Source: Thermoguttaceae bacterium (GTDB lineage Bacteria; Planctomycetota; Planctomycetia; Pirellulales; Thermoguttaceae). Taken from it: a stretch of DNA of 35,061 bases. The translations under genes were made by a program, and so were the position numbers. The notes under the pieces are model-generated. The model was not told where the DNA came from, searched no databases, and saw only the letters and a list, made by a program, of their open reading frames with translations. Shown in pieces: positions 31,987 to 35,061 of the stretch. The stretch lies in assembly GCA_017447745.1 (NCBI GenBank), contig JAFSMW010000105.1:1-35061 (forward strand), read 5' to 3'. Numbering within the stretch: position 1 is the first letter of the stretch; each line of letters opens with the position of its first letter.

Positions 31987-32030
31987 AAGCCCCAAGCTAT
32001 TAGCTGTGTTAGCTTGGGGCTTGTTGTTTT
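31987..32030 (+). terminator. terminator of the CPBP protease gene
   Basis: A perfect 13-bp stem (AAGCCCCAAGCTA at 31987-31999 with TAGCTTGGGGCTT at 32010-32022), a 10-base loop and a T-rich tail (GTTGTTTT) start 3 bases after the stop codon. Confidence 0.88.
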
Positions 32031-32066
32031 CTGAAGTTAGCTAAAGGTTAGCAGCTTTTCAACTCA

Positions 32067-32101
32067 TTCCTACTGCCTACTGCCTCTTGCCTATTGCCTT
32101 C
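32067..32101. repeat. 7-bp repeat tract at the end of the phosphofructokinase gene
   Basis: CTACTGC, CTACTGC, CTCTTGC, CTATTGC words run up to the stop codon of the minus-strand gene. Confidence 0.75.
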
Positions 32102-33451
32102 TTATTTCCACGCTTCCATGTAGCGAGCGAGCTGGTGGAACGCTTCGTTTGGGTCGATGGGGCGCTGATAGGCGCGGAGTTTTTCCATCGCGATGAGGTC
32201 TTCGAATTTCGGGAAGACGAGTTCCAGCTGACCGGTAACGGAAACCATGACGCCGTCAATGCCTTTTTCGACCAGAGCGCGGTAAGCGCCGGTTCCCAGC
32301 TGGCTGCCGAGAATGATGTCGAAAGCGGTCGGCCGATGGCAGCGGACTTCGTATCCGAACTGCAAGCCGGAGAACTTGATCTTCTTGCCAACGCGTTTGT
32401 TGACGATGTCCGCGACAATGCGTCCGAGACGTGACGAGAACTTGAGCTGGGAGACCGGGTAATGTCCGAAGGTGTCCGGCTTGAGGTTTTTGTATTCGTC
32501 TTCCGAAACGCATCGTTTGAGTTCTTCCATGGGCAGGTATTCGCCGATGCCTTCTGCAACGCCGATCGTGCCGTAGGGTTTGCCTTCTTCCATACGAGCG
32601 CAGACGGTGTCAGCCATGCGTTCGCACAGAGCCTGAATGTTGATAACCTTGCGTTTGAGAGCGTTTCCGTTAGCGTCTTTAATCGTTTCGCCGGTGGCGG
32701 TGTCGATCTGATCTTCTTCCATCCACCATTCCGGAACGATGTCTTCCAAACCAACAACCAGAGAGGCTTCGCCCGCGATGCAAGCGCCGTAAGAAAGCCA
32801 GGCAGCCGCGCGTCCCATAAGCTGGGCGACGTAGTAGCAGTTGGTCGCTTTGGCGTCCGCCAGAAGGTTTCTCATTTGGGTAGCCAGCAGGTCAACGGCA
32901 GAGAAGTATCCGAACGTGAAGTCGATGCCTTTGTAGTCGTTGTCGATCGTCTTGGGCAGGTGAACGACTTTGATTCGTTTGGCGTCTGCCGGGAGCGTGT
33001 CCTGATACAGCTTGAACTTAGCCGCAGTGGTGAGCGTATCGTCGCCGCCGATAGAAATCAAAGCGTCGATTCCCATGGACATGAGCGCCTTGTAAACGCG
33101 CTGCATCGGAGCGTTGGTTTCGGGATTGGTCAGGTCAGCGGGGGTCTTCATGAGTTTGCCCGGGTTGACGCGAGCGGATCCGATAATGATTCCGCCTTCG
33201 GAACGGCAGCCTTCGAGGTCTTTATAGTTCAGCTTGAGGTAATCTTTGCCTTCAACCAAAACGTCGCCGTCTTTGTAGTCTGCCAAGCTGGTGTATCCGT
33301 TTTTCATGCCGTAAACTTCAATGCCGGCGCGAGAGAAACAAATCGCGGCGGAACAAATCACCGAGTTCGCCGCCGGAGCGGGTCCGCCGGAAAACAGCAT
33401 TGCAACCTTTTTAATGTTCGTCTGAGGAACGACGGGGGTATTCAAAGACAT
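32102..33451 (-). CDS. 6-phosphofructokinase, pyrophosphate-dependent type
   Basis: The enzyme converts fructose 6-phosphate to fructose 1,6-bisphosphate. The 449-residue protein shows the PFK fold: VAMLFSGGPAPAANSVI (phosphate-donor loop), SIGGDDTL near residue 127, LPKTIDND near residue 154, and GVAEGIGEYLP. GGDD in place of GGDG, and Lys in PKTIDND, are the accepted marks of the PPi-using enzymes, which work reversibly with pyrophosphate. A GGAG ribosome-binding site lies about 8 bases before the ATG. Upstream is a palindrome next to a TATATAT box that may be an operator. Confidence 0.9.
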   Translation of the reverse strand: MSLNTPVVPQTNIKKVAMLFSGGPAPAANSVICSAAICFSRAGIEVYGMKNGYTSLADYKDGDVLVEGKDYLKLNYKDLEGCRSEGGIIIGSARVNPGKLMKTPADLTNPETNAPMQRVYKALMSMGIDALISIGGDDTLTTAAKFKLYQDTLPADAKRIKVVHLPKTIDNDYKGIDFTFGYFSAVDLLATQMRNLLADAKATNCYYVAQLMGRAAAWLSYGACIAGEASLVVGLEDIVPEWWMEEDQIDTATGETIKDANGNALKRKVINIQALCERMADTVCARMEEGKPYGTIGVAEGIGEYLPMEELKRCVSEDEYKNLKPDTFGHYPVSQLKFSSRLGRIVADIVNKRVGKKIKFSGLQFGYEVRCHRPTAFDIILGSQLGTGAYRALVEKGIDGVMVSVTGQLELVFPKFEDLIAMEKLRAYQRPIDPNEAFHQLARYMEAWK

Positions 33452-33489
33452 CTGATTATCTCCAAAAAATAAAGTTACTAAATATATAT

Positions 33490-33508
33490 AGTCTGAAACG
33501 TTCAGACT
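33490..33508 (-). promoter_or_regulatory. operator-like palindrome upstream of phosphofructokinase
   Basis: AGTCTGAA and TTCAGACT are perfect 8-base arms with a 3-base centre. On the minus strand an A/T box (TATATATAT, 33481-33489) follows immediately, as a -10 region would, so a bound protein would cover the -35 region. Confidence 0.4.
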
Positions 33509-33668
33509 AAAATCCGATTTGCTGTATTTTACCCTTTTACCCGGACTCGTGAAGGGGGGGCGAGAGGAATTTGGGGGTTGGGAGAAGTCTAGTGTTTGTT
33601 AGGGAGGAGTTAGGAGTGAGGAGGGAGGAGTTGCGCAAGCGTAACTCAAAGATTTTCGCTTGCGTCAT

Positions 33669-33867
33669 GGAGTGCGACGGCTTTCCGTCGCTTTTCCAAG
33701 AAAAGAGTTGAGAACATCCGAAAGCGTCTTTCGGCGCCAATAACGCAAGAACCCTTTCAGTTTGTATTTTGAGATAGATTATTCTTCCAGCGTTGTTGGC
33801 ACGAATAATAATTATCGTCATTCTCGGCGGTACTTGTAATGAAAGCGACGGCAAGCCGTCGCACTCC
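33669..33867 (-). repeat. R1 element, copy D (199 bp)
   Basis: The plus-strand left arm is GCGACGGCTTTCCGTCGC (one mismatch in the hairpin) and the right arm GCGACGGCAAGCCGTCGC. The ACTTGTAATGAAAGCGACGG junction shows the same orientation as copy C. The inner inverted repeat pairs GGCGCCAATAACGC with GCGTTGTTGGCACG. A small extra hairpin, CCGAAAGCGTCTTTCGG, lies near the middle-left. Confidence 0.88.
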
Positions 33868-33958
33868 GCCCGCCCCCTATTGCAATTCGGCGGGGTTTGC
33901 GGTAGGATAAGAGATACGGATTTGGATATATCAGGTTGTTTTTTCCCATTGAACTATT

Positions 33959-34837
33959 ATGACGTCAACAAAAACCCGTTCAAAGACCGGTTCCAGACTT
34001 CGCGTCTGGAGCAGTCGAATTGTATTATTTGCTATTGCTCTGATAACCCTGAATGCGATGCTGGTCGGGGCAACGCCGAAAGACGTCAAGCCAATTCGAG
34101 ACGGGCATTCGCATAACGACTACTGGCGCAATCGCCCGATGTTAGACGCTCTCGACCATGGCTTTTGCAGCGTCGAGGCGGACGTCTTTCTCCGCGACGG
34201 GCAGTTTTGGGCGGGGCACGTTACGGCGGAAATCATGCTGCGCCGCAATCTGGAAACCATCTATTTCCAAACGCTCAAAGAGCAAATCGACCTCAACGGC
34301 GGGACGGTTTATCCCGGCGTCGAGACGTTCTATTTGTGGATTGAGTTCAAGGAAGAGCCGGAAGAGGCGTGGGCGGCGCTGGTACCGTTGCTGGAAAAGT
34401 ACAAGGACATGCTGGCTTCTGTAACAGACGGCGTGAAGAAGCCCGGCCCCGTTCAGGTGATTATTACCGGCAACCGCCCGTTCAAGTCGTTTGAGGATTC
34501 CAAAGGGAAAACGTTCTACGCTACGCTCGACGGACGCTTTAGCGATCTGGACAACCCTGCTCGTCCAGCTTGGATGGTCGGCGCGATTAACGAAAACTGG
34601 GGCAGCGTCAGTTCCTGGAAAGGCAAAGGCGAGTTTCCCGCTGACCAGCGCGCGAAACTGGCAGCGTTAATCGACAAAGCACACAAGCAGGGGCGGATCC
34701 TGCGATTTTGGGGCGCTCCGCAAAACGCAACGTTCTGGACGGAACTGCGTCGATTGAAAGTCGACTTGCTCAATACCGACCATCTGACGACGTTCCGCAA
34801 CTTCGACCAGAGGTATCAGTCAGAGCAGCAAAAATAA
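33959..34837 (+). CDS. secreted PI-PLC/GDPD-like phosphodiesterase
   Basis: The 292-residue protein has a signal peptide (a basic start, then IVLFAIALITLNAMLVGA, cut near residue 38). The mature part starts IRDGHSHNDYWRNRPMLDAL, then GFCSVEADVFLRDGQFWAGH: His, Glu, Asp and His are placed as in the metal and catalytic site of glycerophosphodiester phosphodiesterases. The later YLWIEFKEEP fits a further metal-binding strand. It matches best the PI-PLC-like phosphodiesterase group that includes fungal AIM6-type proteins. The substrate is likely a phosphodiester outside the cytoplasm, but this is inference. It stands alone on its strand. Confidence 0.75.
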   Translation: MTSTKTRSKTGSRLRVWSSRIVLFAIALITLNAMLVGATPKDVKPIRDGHSHNDYWRNRPMLDALDHGFCSVEADVFLRDGQFWAGHVTAEIMLRRNLETIYFQTLKEQIDLNGGTVYPGVETFYLWIEFKEEPEEAWAALVPLLEKYKDMLASVTDGVKKPGPVQVIITGNRPFKSFEDSKGKTFYATLDGRFSDLDNPARPAWMVGAINENWGSVSSWKGKGEFPADQRAKLAALIDKAHKQGRILRFWGAPQNATFWTELRRLKVDLLNTDHLTTFRNFDQRYQSEQQK

Positions 34838-34898
34838 CGTCTACAAACGGTTTGGGGGAATAACGTTTATCAAGTCCTCCAGACAACGCTGGGGGCAT

Positions 34899-34918
34899 GA
34901 AAAATGAAAGACGGTAAT
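34899..34918 (+). repeat. R3 fragment cut short before the transposase-like gene
   Basis: ATGAAAGACGGTAATG, seen after a short A-rich start, matches the left end of R3. The right half is missing, and TGCATGTCTTGTCCTGG follows instead, which suggests an insertion at this point. Confidence 0.45.
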
Positions 34919-34958
34919 GCATGTCTTGTCCTGGTATCGGTTGACAGAAAGGTTAAAG

Positions 34959-35061
34959 ATGTTAAAACGATATACAGACGCATTTCGTCAGACCGTAGTG
35001 TCAGAAATCGTTTCAGGCAAGTGGAAATCGGTTTGGGAGGCATCTCGAGCCTACGGGATAA
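34959..35061 (+). CDS. transposase-like helix-turn-helix protein, cut by window end
   Basis: An ATG with an AGAAAGG ribosome-binding site 7-8 bases upstream opens MLKRYTDAFRQTVVSEIVSG and then KWKSVWEASRAYGI, 34 residues without a stop before the window ends. The pattern (Tyr-x-x-x-Phe-Arg, then a helix and xxEASRAYGI) is that of the N-terminal helix-turn-helix of IS3-type OrfA transposases. The region 34918-34958 would be the left end of the insertion sequence; the terminal repeat cannot be verified without the other end. Confidence 0.6.
   Translation, partial: MLKRYTDAFRQTVVSEIVSGKWKSVWEASRAYGI

Larger units (their letters stand above)
33452..33958. other. gene-free interval with R1 copy D
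   Basis: This 507-bp space between two divergent genes holds an operator-like palindrome (33490-33508), heptad repeats at 33600-33632, a CGCAAGCG...CGCTTGCG inverted pair near 33636-33664 and the 199-bp R1 element. No gene is supported. Confidence 0.7.

Noticed and set aside
32462-33472. 336-residue frame opposite the phosphofructokinase gene
   Set aside because: It is antisense to a gene with all family motifs and has no signals of its own.

Overview
The window reads as a chromosomal piece of a Gram-negative bacterium with moderate G+C. Planctomycetota is my best guess, at moderate confidence. The reasons are a large GH38-like protein of the type common in that phylum, a giant membrane-anchored TPR protein, a pyrophosphate-type phosphofructokinase, a MenA-type prenyltransferase, tRNA genes without an encoded CCA, and mostly short gene blocks. 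The Gram-negative assignment rests on the TolC-family protein. No rRNA, CRISPR array or prophage is visible. The last 103 bases open a transposase-like gene cut by the window edge.

Layout. (1) 364-5114, minus: a secreted protein of unknown family followed 11 bp later by a GH38-like glycoside hydrolase, probably one operon. (2) 5367-5900, plus: an McsA-like zinc/UVR protein with a good promoter. (3) 6273-14600, minus: a train of housekeeping genes, read as zwf, a CbpA-type dnaJ, rnpA-yidD (overlapping by 4 bp), smc and a methyltransferase. (4) 15246-18361, minus: a TolC-family protein and an anchored TPR protein with a long Glu/Lys/Pro/Ala repeat tail, the latter closed by a strong terminator. 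(5) 18645-18766, minus: tRNA-Pro(GGG) with promoter and terminator. (6) 18720-19587: a long gene-free stretch rich in hairpins. (7) 19588-26795: the 1413-residue TPR protein, MarC, a minus-strand flavodoxin-fold oxidoreductase, and a DMT transporter. (8) 26812-29342, minus: a small membrane protein, then tRNA-Gln(TTG)-rpsB-tsf. (9) 29598-31984, plus: an anchored unknown plus menA, then a CPBP protease with a strong terminator. (10) 32102-33451, minus: PPi-dependent phosphofructokinase. (11) 33959-34837, plus: a secreted PI-PLC/GDPD-like protein, then the transposase start.

The genes are mostly ordinary; the unusual part is what lies between them. Nearly every intergenic space holds dispersed repeats. 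The most striking family (called R1 here) has four copies of 195, 194, 196 and 199 bp. Each has terminal inverted repeats that fold into their own hairpin, and an inner inverted repeat. One copy carries a 92-bp insertion, and the arms show paired (compensatory) changes. Other families are R2 (CCGTGGG...CCCACGG palindromes plus a second hairpin), R3 (GGCGGTAAT...ATTACGC), R4 (GGCGGCGAGGCGCCGCTCCC), R5 (a CGGATT-rich unit) and 7-bp tandem words at gene ends. In the GH38-like gene the 7-bp words lie inside the reading frame. The words GTSAC and GGCC are both far rarer than chance by my own eye count, which may be a trace of restriction-modification pressure.
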